NCBI RefSeq assembly: GCF_018638295.1
Contig: NZ_JABTTS010000032.1
Location: 73,357 to 112,917, forward strand
Source of the DNA: Streptomyces sp. CHD11
GTDB taxonomy: Bacteria; Actinomycetota; Actinomycetes; Streptomycetales; Streptomycetaceae
Length of the DNA stretch: 39,561 nt
Direction of reading: 5' to 3'
Below, one piece after another: positions 15,882-23,929 of this stretch (position 1 is its first letter; each line of letters begins with the position of its first letter). A program made the translations under genes and the position numbers. Under the pieces are notes generated by a model, which saw only the letters and a program-made list of their open reading frames with translations, made no database searches and had not been told where the DNA came from.

Positions 15882-16103
15882 CTACTTGTACCGGTAGACG
15901 ATCCGGCCACGCGTCAGGTCGTACGGAGACAGCTCCACCACGACCCGGTCGTCAGGGAGGATGCGGATGTAGTGCATACGCATCTTGCCGCTGATGTGAG
16001 CCAGGACCTGGTGGCCGTTCTGGAGCTCCACCTTGAACATGGCGTTCGGGAGAGACTCGACGACAGTGCCTTCGATCTCGATGGCACCTTGCTTCTTGGC
16101 CAC
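15882..16103 (-). CDS. infA: Translation initiation factor IF-1
   Basis: IF-1 occupies the ribosomal A site during initiation and helps IF-2 and IF-3. The 73-residue S1-like (OB-fold) protein contains AIEIEGTVVESLPNAMFKVEL and the conserved HISGKMRMHYIRILPDD, and ends RGRIVYRYK. The GTG at 16103 gives the family start (AKKQGAIEIEG), with AAGGG seven bases upstream. Longer upstream frames are not homologous. A candidate promoter lies about 100 bases upstream. Confidence 0.98.
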   Translation of the reverse strand: MAKKQGAIEIEGTVVESLPNAMFKVELQNGHQVLAHISGKMRMHYIRILPDDRVVVELSPYDLTRGRIVYRYK

Positions 16104-16205
16104 GCTTCGCCCTTCGAATCGACTACCTTGATCGACTCTGGCGTGCACCGCGTGAGAACATTGTGAGTACATGCAGACATGCGGGTGCACAAGAGCCGAC
16201 GAGTC

Positions 16206-16235
16206 AGTCTACGTCAGCGCACCCGGAAACACGAA
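16206..16235 (-). promoter_or_regulatory. Candidate infA promoter
   Basis: On the minus strand TAGACT (16206-16211) fits the Streptomyces -10 well. TTCGTG (16230-16235), a weak -35, lies 18 bases upstream. It sits in the 162-base gap between map and infA. Confidence 0.4.
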
Positions 16236-16265
16236 TCGAGAGATCCTGCCCCACACCGGAGATCC

Positions 16266-17102
16266 TTAACCAAGAGGGTCGGGAGCGGCGGTGATGCCCA
16301 TCTCCGCCAGCTTGGTCCTGCCGCCGTCCGGAGCCGTCAGGACCAGCGGTCCCCGCTCGGTGAGGGCGACGGAGTGCTCCCAGTGCGACGACCACGTGCC
16401 GTCGGTCGTGATGACCGTCCAGTCGTCGGAGAGGACCTCGGTCTTCGGGGTGCCCAGGGAGACCATCGGCTCGATCGCCAGGCAGAAACCGGGGACCAGC
16501 TTCGGGCCCTTGCCCCGCTTGCGCTCGACGTAGTTCAGCAGATGCGGGTCCATGTGCATCTCGGTGCCGATGCCGTGGCCGCCGTAGTCCTCGATGATCC
16601 CGTACTTGCCGCCGCCCGGCTTCGGCTGCCGGCGGATGTACGTCTCGATCGCGCGGGAGACGTCGACGAGCCGGTTGCCCTGCTTCATGGCCGCGATGCC
16701 GGCCCACATCGACTCCTCGGTCACCCGGGACAGCTCGACCAGTTCCGGGGAGTGGCCGGACCCGACGAACGCGGTGTAGGCGGCGTCGCCGTGCCAGCCG
16801 TCGATGACCGCACCGCAGTCGATGGAGATCACGTCGCCGTCCTTGAGGACGACGTCGCCGGAGGGGATGCCGTGCACGACGACCTCGTTCACCGAGGTGC
16901 AGATGGTCGCCGGGAAGCCCCCGTAGCCGAGGAAGTTCGACTTGGCGTTGTGCTCGGCGAGCACCTTGCGGGCGACCTCGTCCAGATCCTTCGTCGAGGC
17001 CCCGGGCACGGCGGCCTCGCGGGTGGCCGCGTGAATGGCGGCGACGACCAGCCCCGCCTCACGCATCGTGGCGATCTGCTCAGGGCTCTTGATCTGCACC
17101 AT
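16266..17102 (-). CDS. map: Methionine aminopeptidase, type I
   Basis: Map removes the initiator methionine from nascent proteins. The 278-residue protein starts MVQIKSPEQIATMREAGLVV. The five metal ligands fall in SIDCGAVIDGWHGDAA (two Asp), GGHGIGTEMH (His), LAIEPMV (Glu) and HWEHSVALTE (Glu). Substrate-side HGIPSGDVVL is also present. The ATG at 17102 is supported by the family start; the long frame upstream runs through a GC-rich gap without homology. It follows adk by 236 bases and precedes infA, the usual secY-adk-map-infA order. Confidence 0.97.
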   Translation of the reverse strand: MVQIKSPEQIATMREAGLVVAAIHAATREAAVPGASTKDLDEVARKVLAEHNAKSNFLGYGGFPATICTSVNEVVVHGIPSGDVVLKDGDVISIDCGAVIDGWHGDAAYTAFVGSGHSPELVELSRVTEESMWAGIAAMKQGNRLVDVSRAIETYIRRQPKPGGGKYGIIEDYGGHGIGTEMHMDPHLLNYVERKRGKGPKLVPGFCLAIEPMVSLGTPKTEVLSDDWTVITTDGTWSSHWEHSVALTERGPLVLTAPDGGRTKLAEMGITAAPDPLG

Positions 17103-17288
17103 GGGGACGACGGCCTTTCTGCGACCAGTGGAGAAATACCAACCCCTCCAACGATACGGGCCCGCTCCCTTCCCCCACTCCCCCGCCCACCGTCCACCGT
17201 GGGCAGCCGTGCCGCTGGGGCGATGGAGGCAGGGGCGGGCCGACGGCACCCCGCACACGCCGGCCCGCGCACCGCCCCGCCCAAGCCA

Positions 17289-17321
17289 CAGCCGCGGCCC
17301 CCTGGAAGGGAACCGCGGCTG
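17289..17321 (-). terminator. Hairpin after adk
   Basis: CAGCCGCGG (17289-17297) pairs perfectly with CCGCGGCTG (17313-17321). It starts 17 bases after the adk stop in the 236-base adk-map gap. No run of T follows, as is usual in Streptomyces. Confidence 0.55.
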
Positions 17322-17338
17322 CAAGCACGCGACACGAC

Positions 17339-17992
17339 CTACTTACCGCTCTTCAGCGCCTCCAGCGCACGCGTGGTGACCTCGTCGACCGGCCCCATCG
17401 CGGAGATGGTCACGACCAGCCCCTGCGCCCGGTAGTAGCCGATGATCGGCTCGGTCTGCGTGTGGTAGACCTCCAGCCGCGTCCGTACCGTCGACTCCGA
17501 GTCGTCGTCCCGCTGGTACAGCTCACCACCACAGGTGTCGCACACACCCTCCTGCTTCGGCGGGCTGTACGTCGCGTGGAACACGTGCGCCGAGTCGTTG
17601 CGGCAGACGCGCCGTCCGGCGATCCGCTTGACGACCTCGTCCTCGGGAGCCTCCAGATCGAGCACCGCGTCCAGCTTGATGCCCTCGGTCTGCAGCAGTT
17701 CGTCCAGCGCCCCGGCCTGCGACACATTGCGCGGGAAACCGTCCAGCAGGAAACCGCCCTCGGCGTCGGGCTGCTCCATGCGGTCCTTGGCCATGGCGAT
17801 GGTGACCTCGTCGGGGACGAGATTGCCCGCGTCCATATACGACTTCGCGAGCTTGCCGAGCTCGGTCTGCCGGCTGATGTTGGCGCGGAACAGGTCGCCC
17901 GTGGAGATGTGCGGGATGCGCAGTTTCTCGGCAAGGCGGGTGGCCTGCGTACCCTTACCGGCACCCGGCGGCCCGACGAGGACGATTCGCAT
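17339..17992 (-). CDS. adk: Adenylate kinase
   Basis: Adk interconverts ATP plus AMP with two ADP. The 217-residue protein starts MRIVLVGPPGAGKGTQA, with the P-loop at residues 7-15, followed by ISTGDLFRANI, the AMP-binding DGFPRN and the LID. The LID contains VCDTCGGELYQRDDD, suggesting partial cysteine-type zinc-binding ability. The ATG shares one base with the secY stop (TGATG), which indicates translational coupling. A hairpin follows the stop codon. Confidence 0.98.
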   Translation of the reverse strand: MRIVLVGPPGAGKGTQATRLAEKLRIPHISTGDLFRANISRQTELGKLAKSYMDAGNLVPDEVTIAMAKDRMEQPDAEGGFLLDGFPRNVSQAGALDELLQTEGIKLDAVLDLEAPEDEVVKRIAGRRVCRNDSAHVFHATYSPPKQEGVCDTCGGELYQRDDDSESTVRTRLEVYHTQTEPIIGYYRAQGLVVTISAMGPVDEVTTRALEALKSGK

Positions 17993-19305
17993 CAGCGGAG
18001 GAACCCTTCGTAATTGCGCTGCTGAAGCTGGCTCTCGATCTGCTTCACGGTCTCGAGACCGACACCCACGATGATCAGGATGCTGGTCCCGCCGAACGGG
18101 AAGTTCTGGTTTGCCCCGAAACCAGCCAACGCCATTGTCGGCACGAGAGAGATCAGCCCCAGATACAGCGAACCCGGCCAGGTGATCCGGTTGAGTACAA
18201 AGCTCAGGTACTCAGCGGTCGGTCGGCCAGCCCGGATGCCCGGGATGAAGCCACCATACTTCTTCATGTTGTCGGCGACTTCTTCGGGGTTGAAGGTAAT
18301 GGCCACGTAGAAGAAGGCGAAGAAGACGATCAGCACGAAGTACAGGATGATGTGCGGCGTCGCGCCGGTGTCCGCCAGGTTCGTCGTGATCCAGGTCGCC
18401 CAGCCCGACTGGGAATTGGAGAACTGAACGATCAGAGCGGGAATGTAGAGCAGCGACGAGGCGAAGATGACGGGGATGACGCCCGCCTGGTTCACCTTGA
18501 GCGGGATGTAGGTGGACGTGCCGCCGTAGGAGCGGCGGCCGATCATGCGCTTGGCGTACTGCACCGGGATCCGGCGCTGGGCCTGCTCGACGAAGACGAC
18601 CAGGGCGACCATGACGAATCCGACGATCATGACGGTGCCGAACTCGATCCAGCCGTCCGCCAGGCTGCCCTGCTCCTTGATGGCCCACAAGGCGGAGGGG
18701 AAGGTCGCGGCGATCGAGATGAACATCAGGATCGACATGCCGTTGCCGATACCGCGGTCGGTGATCAGCTCGCCGAGCCACATCACCGCGGCCGTACCGG
18801 CGGTCATCGTGATGACCATGGTCATGGTCACGAAGATCGACTGGTCCGGGACGATCTGTCCGGCGACGGGGCAGCCCGGGAAGAGGGAGCCGCTGCGCGC
18901 GGTGGCCACCAGCCCGGTGCCCTGGAGGATGGCGAGCGCGACCGTCAGATAACGGGTGTACTGCGTGATCTTCGCCGTACCGGCCTGGCCCTCCTTCTTC
19001 AGGGCTTCCAGACGCGGGATCACGACGGTCAGCAGCTGCAGGATGATGCTCGCGGTGATGTACGGCATGATGCCCAGCGCGAAGATCGTGATCTGGAGCA
19101 GCGCGCCACCGCTGAACATGTTGACCAGGCCCAGCAGGCCCTGGCCGGTCTCGGCGTTGTCGATACACGCCTGGACATTGCGGTAGTCGACACCAGGGAT
19201 CGGGACGTTCGTACCAATGCGGTACACGACGATGATGCCGAGCGTGAAGAGCAGCTTCTTGCGCAGGTCGGGCGTCTTGAACGCCCGGGCGAACGCGGTG
19301 AGCAC
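17992..19305 (-). CDS. secY: Preprotein translocase subunit SecY
   Basis: SecY is the channel of the Sec translocon in the cytoplasmic membrane. The 437-residue protein has ten membrane spans, beginning LTAFARAFKTPDLRKKLLFTL. Family motifs include NMFSGGALLQITIFALGIMPYI, DRGIGNG, the cytoplasmic loop GRRSYGGTSTYIPLKVNQAGVIPVIFA (in part) and FNPEEVADNMKKYGGFIPGIR (in part). I chose the GTG at 19305 because AGGAGG lies four bases upstream; the longer frame is not homologous. A 15-bp hairpin and a candidate promoter precede it, so secY-adk may be a separate unit from rplO. Confidence 0.98.
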   Translation of the reverse strand: MLTAFARAFKTPDLRKKLLFTLGIIVVYRIGTNVPIPGVDYRNVQACIDNAETGQGLLGLVNMFSGGALLQITIFALGIMPYITASIILQLLTVVIPRLEALKKEGQAGTAKITQYTRYLTVALAILQGTGLVATARSGSLFPGCPVAGQIVPDQSIFVTMTMVITMTAGTAAVMWLGELITDRGIGNGMSILMFISIAATFPSALWAIKEQGSLADGWIEFGTVMIVGFVMVALVVFVEQAQRRIPVQYAKRMIGRRSYGGTSTYIPLKVNQAGVIPVIFASSLLYIPALIVQFSNSQSGWATWITTNLADTGATPHIILYFVLIVFFAFFYVAITFNPEEVADNMKKYGGFIPGIRAGRPTAEYLSFVLNRITWPGSLYLGLISLVPTMALAGFGANQNFPFGGTSILIIVGVGLETVKQIESQLQQRNYEGFLR

Positions 19306-19360
19306 GGTGCCTCCTGCGACCCCCCGCGCAAGTGCGTCAAGGGTGACGGTCTTGAGATTC

Positions 19361-19418
19361 CGACTAAGGACGATTACGTAACGGTCAACTGCCGCCGTGA
19401 GTGCCCCGTATGGGGCAC
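19361..19418 (-). promoter_or_regulatory. Candidate secY promoter with adjacent hairpin
   Basis: On the minus strand TTGACC (19383-19388) and TAGTCG (19361-19366) are 16 bases apart, about 55 bases before the secY GTG. Just upstream GTGCCCC (19401-19407) pairs with GGGGCAC (19412-19418). It is located after the strong hairpin that follows rplO. Confidence 0.4.
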
Positions 19419-19479
19419 CCGAGGTCAATGGGCAGCGCAGGCCACCTTACCGGCGACCATGCCCCCCTAGGAACGACCA

Positions 19480-19513
19480 ACCGGGGATACCCCATTTGTG
19501 GGGTATCCCCGGT
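19480..19513 (-). terminator. Perfect 15-bp hairpin between rplO and secY
   Basis: ACCGGGGATACCCCA (19480-19494) pairs with TGGGGTATCCCCGGT (19499-19513) across the four-base loop TTTG. It begins 36 bases after the rplO stop. It is the most perfect stem inside the ribosomal cluster and probably terminates or attenuates the spc-operon transcript before secY. Confidence 0.75.
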
Positions 19514-19549
19514 CGGGATCGCTCTACGTCATCGGGACACCTGAAGAAA

Positions 19550-20005
19550 TCAGACGAGCTCGGTGACGGTACCGCCGGCGGCGGTGATCTTCTCCTTGGC
19601 GGAGCCGGAGACGGCGTCGACCGTCACCTGCAGCGCCACGGAGATCTCGCCCTGGCCCAGGACCTTGACGAGGCTGTTCTTGCGCACGGCACCCTTGTTG
19701 ACCAGGTCCTCGACCGTGACCTCTCCGCCCTCGGGGTAGAGGGAGGCGAGCTTGTCCAGGTTGACGACCTGGAACTCGGTCTTGAACGGGTTCTTGAAGC
19801 CCTTGAGCTTCGGGAGACGCATGTGGAGGGGCATCTGGCCACCCTCGAAGCGCTCCGGAACCTGGTAACGGGCCTTGGTGCCCTTGGTACCACGACCGGC
19901 CGTCTTACCCTTCGACGCCTCACCACGACCGACTCGGGTCTTCGCGGTCTTGGCGCCGGGGGCGGGACGGAGGTTGTGGATCTTGAGCGGGTTCTGCTCC
20001 GCCAT
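19550..20005 (-). CDS. rplO: 50S ribosomal protein L15
   Basis: L15 is a late-assembly 50S protein with a long N-terminal arm threaded into 23S rRNA. The 151-residue protein starts MAEQNPLKIHNLRPAPGAKTA. It contains VGRGEASKGKTAGRGTKG, FEGGQMPLHMRLPKLKGFKN and the C-terminal KVLGQGEISVALQVTVDAVS. It begins two bases after the rpmD stop, within the spc-type order S5-L30-L15-SecY. Confidence 0.98.
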   Translation of the reverse strand: MAEQNPLKIHNLRPAPGAKTAKTRVGRGEASKGKTAGRGTKGTKARYQVPERFEGGQMPLHMRLPKLKGFKNPFKTEFQVVNLDKLASLYPEGGEVTVEDLVNKGAVRKNSLVKVLGQGEISVALQVTVDAVSGSAKEKITAAGGTVTELV

Positions 20006-20007
20006 GA

Positions 20008-20190
20008 TCAGTCGACCTCCTCGACCGTCACGAGGTGGCGGACGGTGTGCACCATGCCGCGGAACTCGGGACGATCCTCCTTGACGACCTGCGTGTTGAT
20101 GCCCTTGAGACCAAGGGAACGCAGGGTGTCACGGTGGTTCTGCTTGCTGCCGATGTAGGACTTGACCTGCGTAATCCTGAGCTGCGCCAT
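20008..20190 (-). CDS. rpmD: 50S ribosomal protein L30
   Basis: This 60-residue protein starts MAQLRITQVKSYIGSKQNHRD and contains LRSLGLKGINTQVVKED, the hallmark of L30, which lies on the 50S surface close to 5S rRNA. The ATG is three bases after the rpsE stop and rplO begins two bases after its own stop, so the three genes should be translated together. Confidence 0.97.
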   Translation of the reverse strand: MAQLRITQVKSYIGSKQNHRDTLRSLGLKGINTQVVKEDRPEFRGMVHTVRHLVTVEEVD

Positions 20191-20193
20191 GAC

Positions 20194-20799
20194 CTACGCA
20201 CCCGCCCCGGCACGTGCGCGGAGAAGAGCCGCGGGAGCCACGTCCTCGAGGGGCAGACCACGGCGGGCCGCGATCTCCTCGGGACGCATCAGGCCCTTGA
20301 GGGCCTCCACGGTCGCGTGCACGATGTTGATCTGGTTGTCGGAGCCGAGCGACTTCGACAGCACGTCGTGGATACCGGCGCACTCGAGCACGGCGCGCAC
20401 CGGACCACCGGCGATCACGCCGGTACCCGGGGACGCCGGCTTGAGCAGCACGACGCCGGCAGCCTTCTCACCCTGGATGGGGTGCGGGATGGTGCCCTGG
20501 ATGCGGGGGACCTTGAAGAAGTGCTTCTTGGCCTCCTCAACACCCTTGGCGATGGCGGCCGGCACCTCCTTGGCCTTGCCGTATCCGACACCCACGGTGC
20601 CGTCACCGTCGCCCACCACGACCAGCGCGGTAAAGCTGAAGCGACGACCACCCTTCACAACCTTGGCGACGCGGTTGATCGCGACTACGCGCTCAACGTA
20701 CGCGGTCTTCTCGGCGGCGGATGCGCCACCGTCACGGCCCTTCCGGTCCCGCCGCTCGCCGCCACCGGCACCGCCACCGCGGCGCTGGGGTCCAGCCAT
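20194..20799 (-). CDS. rpsE: 30S ribosomal protein S5
   Basis: S5 affects decoding fidelity and carries the loop altered in spectinomycin-resistant mutants. The 201-residue protein has a glycine/arginine-rich extension (MAGPQRRGGGAGGGERRDRKG). The double-stranded RNA-binding domain follows (VVAINRVAKVVKGGRRFSFTA), then GYGKAKEVPAAI and PASPGTGVIAGGPVRAVLE. The ATG has GAGAGG eight bases upstream. The spectinomycin loop region VVKGGRRFSF looks wild-type to me. Confidence 0.98.
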   Translation of the reverse strand: MAGPQRRGGGAGGGERRDRKGRDGGASAAEKTAYVERVVAINRVAKVVKGGRRFSFTALVVVGDGDGTVGVGYGKAKEVPAAIAKGVEEAKKHFFKVPRIQGTIPHPIQGEKAAGVVLLKPASPGTGVIAGGPVRAVLECAGIHDVLSKSLGSDNQINIVHATVEALKGLMRPEEIAARRGLPLEDVAPAALLRARAGAGA

Positions 20800-20864
20800 T
20801 GGAATTACCTCTCTCTGTTTCCGCTAGCTCGCAGCAACAACAGTCGCTACCGCGACGGGCGGCT

Positions 20865-21248
20865 CTAGAACTTCAGACCGGCTTCGCGGGCGGCGTCCGC
20901 CAGGGCGGCGATGCGCCCCGCGTACTGGTTGCCACCGCGGTCGAATACGACAGCCTCGACACCGGCGGCCTTGGCGCGCTCCGCGACCAGGGCACCGACC
21001 TGCTTGGCCTGCGAGGACTTGTCGGCCTCGCCACCACGGATCGATGCGTCCAGCGTGGACGCCGAAGCCAGCGTGTGGCCCTTGAGGTCGTCGATCACCT
21101 GCGCCACGATGTGGCGGTTGGAGCGGGTCACGACCAGGCGGGGACGCTCTGCGGTACCAGAGACATTCTTGCGGATCCGGATGTGACGGCGCTTGATAGC
21201 AGCACGCTTGTAGGCGTCGCCCTTGAGGATCTTCTGCCCGTATGCCAT
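20865..21248 (-). CDS. rplR: 50S ribosomal protein L18
   Basis: L18 binds 5S rRNA and helps place it in the 50S subunit. The 127-residue protein starts MAYGQKILKGDAYKRAAIKRR and contains GTAERPRLVVTRSNRHIVAQVIDD in part. It ends in the conserved VFDRGGNQYAGRIAALADAAREAGL region with a terminal KF. It begins three bases after the rplF stop and is followed by rpsE after 65 bases. Confidence 0.98.
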   Translation of the reverse strand: MAYGQKILKGDAYKRAAIKRRHIRIRKNVSGTAERPRLVVTRSNRHIVAQVIDDLKGHTLASASTLDASIRGGEADKSSQAKQVGALVAERAKAAGVEAVVFDRGGNQYAGRIAALADAAREAGLKF

Positions 21249-21251
21249 GGC

Positions 21252-21791
21252 TTACTTACCCGCCTTTCCGACCTTGCGCCGGATGACTTCGCCCTCGTAC
21301 TTGACACCCTTGGCCTTGTACGGGTCGGGCTTGCGCAGCTTGCGGATGTTGGCCGCAACCTCGCCGACCTTCTGCTTGTCGATTCCCTCGACCGAGAAGC
21401 GCGTCGGGTTCTCGACCTTGAAGGTGATGCCCTCGGGGGCCTCGACCGTGATCGAGTGGCTGTAGCCGAGGGAGAACTCCAGGTTCGAACCCTTGGCGAG
21501 CACGCGGTAACCGACACCGCTGATCTCGAGCTTCTTCACGTAACCCTGGGTCACGCCGGTGATCATGTTCGCCACCAGCGTGCGGGACAGGCCGTGCAGG
21601 GCCTTGTTCTGACGCTCGTCGTTGGGGCGGGTGACGTTCAGAACGCCGTCCTCACCCTTGGCGATCTCGATCGGCGCCACGACGGTGTGGGTCAGCGAGC
21701 CCTTGGGGCCCTTGACCGAGACCGTCTGGCCGTCGATGGTGACGTCCACGCCGGCGGGAACCGCGATGGGGAGCTTGCCGATGCGCGACAT
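21252..21791 (-). CDS. rplF: 50S ribosomal protein L6
   Basis: L6 lies near the sarcin-ricin loop and the factor-binding site. The 179-residue protein starts MSRIGKLPIAVPAGVDVTIDG. It shows the two related domains of the family, with the C-terminal signature RKPDPYKAKGVKYEGEVIRRK (in part) and GKAGK at the end. GGAGG lies about eight bases before the ATG. The gap to rpsH is 24 bases. Confidence 0.98.
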   Translation of the reverse strand: MSRIGKLPIAVPAGVDVTIDGQTVSVKGPKGSLTHTVVAPIEIAKGEDGVLNVTRPNDERQNKALHGLSRTLVANMITGVTQGYVKKLEISGVGYRVLAKGSNLEFSLGYSHSITVEAPEGITFKVENPTRFSVEGIDKQKVGEVAANIRKLRKPDPYKAKGVKYEGEVIRRKVGKAGK

Positions 21792-21815
21792 AGCTGTTTC
21801 CTCCGTTCCCTTCCG

Positions 21816-22214
21816 TTACCAGACGTAGGCGAGGACTTCTCCGCCTACGCCCTTCTTGCCGGCCTGCTGTCCCGTGAGGAGCCCGTGGGACGTGGAGATG
21901 ATCGCCACGCCCAGGCCGCCCAGGACCTTCGGCAGGTTGGTGGACTTCGCGTACACCCGGAGACCGGGCTTGGAGATCCGCTTGATGCCCGCGATGGAGC
22001 GCTCACGGTTGGGACCGAACTTGAGGTCCAGGACGAGGTTCTTGCCGACCTCGGCGTCCTCGACCTTCCAGCCCGTGATGAAGCCCTCCTGCTGGAGGAT
22101 CTCCGCGATGTGCGACTTGATCTTCGAGTGCGGCATCGCCACGGTGTCGTGGTACGCCGAGTTCGCGTTCCGCAGACGCGTAAGCATGTCTGCGATCGGA
22201 TCAGTCATGGTCAT
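21816..22214 (-). CDS. rpsH: 30S ribosomal protein S8
   Basis: S8 binds the central domain of 16S rRNA and, in E. coli, represses the spc operon. Whether that happens here is unknown. The 132-residue protein starts MTMTDPIADMLTRLRNANSAY and ends with the invariant region IISTSHGLLTGQQAGKKGVGG and EVLAYVW. The ATG at 22214 has GAAGG seven bases upstream and gives the usual length. A hairpin-rich gap of 237 bases separates it from rpsN. Confidence 0.98.
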   Translation of the reverse strand: MTMTDPIADMLTRLRNANSAYHDTVAMPHSKIKSHIAEILQQEGFITGWKVEDAEVGKNLVLDLKFGPNRERSIAGIKRISKPGLRVYAKSTNLPKVLGGLGVAIISTSHGLLTGQQAGKKGVGGEVLAYVW

Positions 22215-22326
22215 GAATTGGCCTTCGGCCTCTCTCGCCGGGGTTTCCTGGTGCGCCATCCCTCTCCCCGATCCGAGACGGGACGGGTGCGGCGCGGTGG
22301 ACCTACGGCGTAGTAAGCAAACATGA

Positions 22327-22366
22327 GCGGGCGTTGCCCGCGTGCGTGCGGGCACGGCAGGTGCCC
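22327..22366 (-). other. Tandem hairpins between rpsN and rpsH
   Basis: GCGGGC (22327-22332) pairs with GCCCGC (22336-22341), and GGGCAC (22350-22355) pairs with GTGCCC (22361-22366). A third weak stem lies near 22401-22415. They fill part of a 237-base gap that is long for this operon. In E. coli the homologous operon carries an S8-binding regulatory site elsewhere; I cannot claim that here. Confidence 0.4.
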
Positions 22367-22451
22367 AACCCCGCAAGCCTAAGCCATACGGAGCGGGACT
22401 CCCGCCGTTCCCCTTGCTTACCGAGAGCCCTGGAGTCCGGAATTACCCGGA

Positions 22452-22637
22452 CTACCAGGAGCTCTTGGTCACGCCCGGCAGCTCGCCACGGTGAGCCATC
22501 TCACGAAGGCACACGCGGCACAGGCCGAACTTGCGGTACACGGAGTGCGGACGACCGCAGCGCTGGCAGCGGGTGTAACCGCGCACTCCGAACTTGGGCT
22601 TGCGAGCAGCCTTCGCGATGAGAGCCTTCTTCGCCAT
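22452..22637 (-). CDS. rpsN: 30S ribosomal protein S14, type Z (zinc-binding)
   Basis: This 61-residue protein starts MAKKALIAKAARKPKFGVRGY, carries Cys24, Cys27, Cys40 and Cys43 as two CxxC pairs, and ends LPGVTKSSW. It is the short zinc-binding form of S14 found in the 30S head, not the longer zinc-free form that Streptomyces often encodes elsewhere under zinc control. The gene begins five bases after the rplE stop. Confidence 0.97.
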   Translation of the reverse strand: MAKKALIAKAARKPKFGVRGYTRCQRCGRPHSVYRKFGLCRVCLREMAHRGELPGVTKSSW

Positions 22638-22642
22638 CTCGC

Positions 22643-23200
22643 TCACGCCTCCTTGAACGGGAAGCCGAGGTGACGGAGAAGGGCGCGGCCCTCTTCGTCG
22701 TTGGTCGCCGTGGTCACCACGGTGATGTCCATACCCCGGGTGCGGTCGATCTTGTCCTGGTCGATCTCGTGGAACATGACCTGCTCCGTGAGACCGAAGG
22801 TGTAGTTGCCACGTCCGTCGAACTGCTTGGGGGACAGACCACGGAAGTCGCGGATGCGCGGGAGCGCGAGCGACAGGGTGCGGTCCAGGAACTCCCACAT
22901 GCGGTCGCCACGGAGCGTGACGTGGGCACCGATCGGCTGGCCCTCGCGCAGCTTGAACTGCGCGATGGACTTGCGGGCCTTGGTGACGGCCGGCTTCTGA
23001 CCGGTGATCGTGGTGAGGTCGCGGATGGCGCCCTCGATCAGCTTGGAGTCGCGGGCGGCGTCGCCCACACCCATGTTGACCACGATCTTCACGAGGCCGG
23101 GAACCTGCATGACGTTCTCGTAGGAGAACTGCTCACGCAGCTTGCCCGCGATGTCCTCGCGGTACTTCGTCTTCAGACGCGGAGTGGTGGTGGTCGTCAT
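22643..23200 (-). CDS. rplE: 50S ribosomal protein L5
   Basis: L5 binds 5S rRNA and forms a bridge to S13 in the 30S head. The 185-residue protein begins MTTTTTPRLKTKYREDIAGKL and contains NVMQVPGLVKIVVNMGVGDA. The conserved RDFRGLSPKQFDGRGNYTFG and GMDITVVTTATNDEEGRALL follow. The ATG shares one base with the rplX stop (TGATG), indicating coupled translation. Confidence 0.98.
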   Translation of the reverse strand: MTTTTTPRLKTKYREDIAGKLREQFSYENVMQVPGLVKIVVNMGVGDAARDSKLIEGAIRDLTTITGQKPAVTKARKSIAQFKLREGQPIGAHVTLRGDRMWEFLDRTLSLALPRIRDFRGLSPKQFDGRGNYTFGLTEQVMFHEIDQDKIDRTRGMDITVVTTATNDEEGRALLRHLGFPFKEA

Positions 23201-23523
23201 CAGATGTCCTCACCCGTCCGCTTGGCAACGCGGATCTTGTTGCCTTCGTCGTCGAAGCGGTAACCGACGCGCGTGACGACCTTGTTCCCGTCCTTCTCCA
23301 CGACCAGCTGGACGTTGGAGACGTGGACCGGAGCCTCGGTGGTCACGATGCCGCCGGCCTGCGAACCGCTGGCGGTCGGGCCGGCCTTGGTGTGCTTCTT
23401 GACCCGGTTGACACCCTCGACCAGGACACGCTCGTCGCGCGGGTAAGCGGCAATGACCTTGCCCTGCTTGCCCTTGTCCTTGCCGGTGATGACCTGGACC
23501 AGGTCGCCCTTCTTGATCTTCAT
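23200..23523 (-). CDS. rplX: 50S ribosomal protein L24
   Basis: L24 starts 50S assembly and lies at the peptide exit. The 107-residue protein begins MKIKKGDLVQVITGKDKGKQG (a KOW motif) and contains RVLVEGVNRVKKHTK. An in-frame GTG at 23529 would add two residues and overlaps the rplN stop as GTGA. GGAGG lies four bases before that GTG and ten before the ATG, so either may be used. I give the ATG because it matches the family start. Confidence 0.96.
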   Translation of the reverse strand: MKIKKGDLVQVITGKDKGKQGKVIAAYPRDERVLVEGVNRVKKHTKAGPTASGSQAGGIVTTEAPVHVSNVQLVVEKDGNKVVTRVGYRFDDEGNKIRVAKRTGEDI

Positions 23524-23525
23524 GC

Positions 23526-23894
23526 TCACAGCACCTCCGGCGCGAGGGAGATGATCTTCATGAACTTCTTCTCGCGCAGCTCTCGGCCGACCGGGCCGAA
23601 GATACGGGTGCCACGAGGGTCGCCGTCGTTCTTCAGAATGACGGCGGCGTTCTCGTCGAAGCGGATGTACGAGCCGTCCGGACGGCGGCGCTCCTTGACG
23701 GTGCGAACGATGACCGCCTTGATGACGTCACCCTTCTTCACGTTGCCACCGGGGATCGCGTCCTTGACGGTGGCGACGATGACGTCACCGATGCCCGCGT
23801 AGCGGCGACCGGAGCCACCGAGCACACGGATGCAAAGGATTTCCTTCGCCCCCGTGTTGTCGGCGACGCGCAGTCGCGACTCCTGCTGGATCAC
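23526..23894 (-). CDS. rplN: 50S ribosomal protein L14
   Basis: L14 is at the 50S interface and contributes to a bridge to the 30S. The 122-residue protein starts (GTG) with IQQESRLRVADNTGAKEILCI. It contains VLGGSGRRYAGIGDVIVATV and the signature region RRPDGSYIRFDENAAVILK, and ends LAPEVL. Its stop overlaps the region of the rplX start, and the 135-base gap upstream separates it from rpsQ. Confidence 0.97.
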   Translation of the reverse strand: MIQQESRLRVADNTGAKEILCIRVLGGSGRRYAGIGDVIVATVKDAIPGGNVKKGDVIKAVIVRTVKERRRPDGSYIRFDENAAVILKNDGDPRGTRIFGPVGRELREKKFMKIISLAPEVL

Positions 23895-23929
23895 GTCTAT
23901 CTCCTGTTTGTCTGCCGGTTCCCCGGGGG

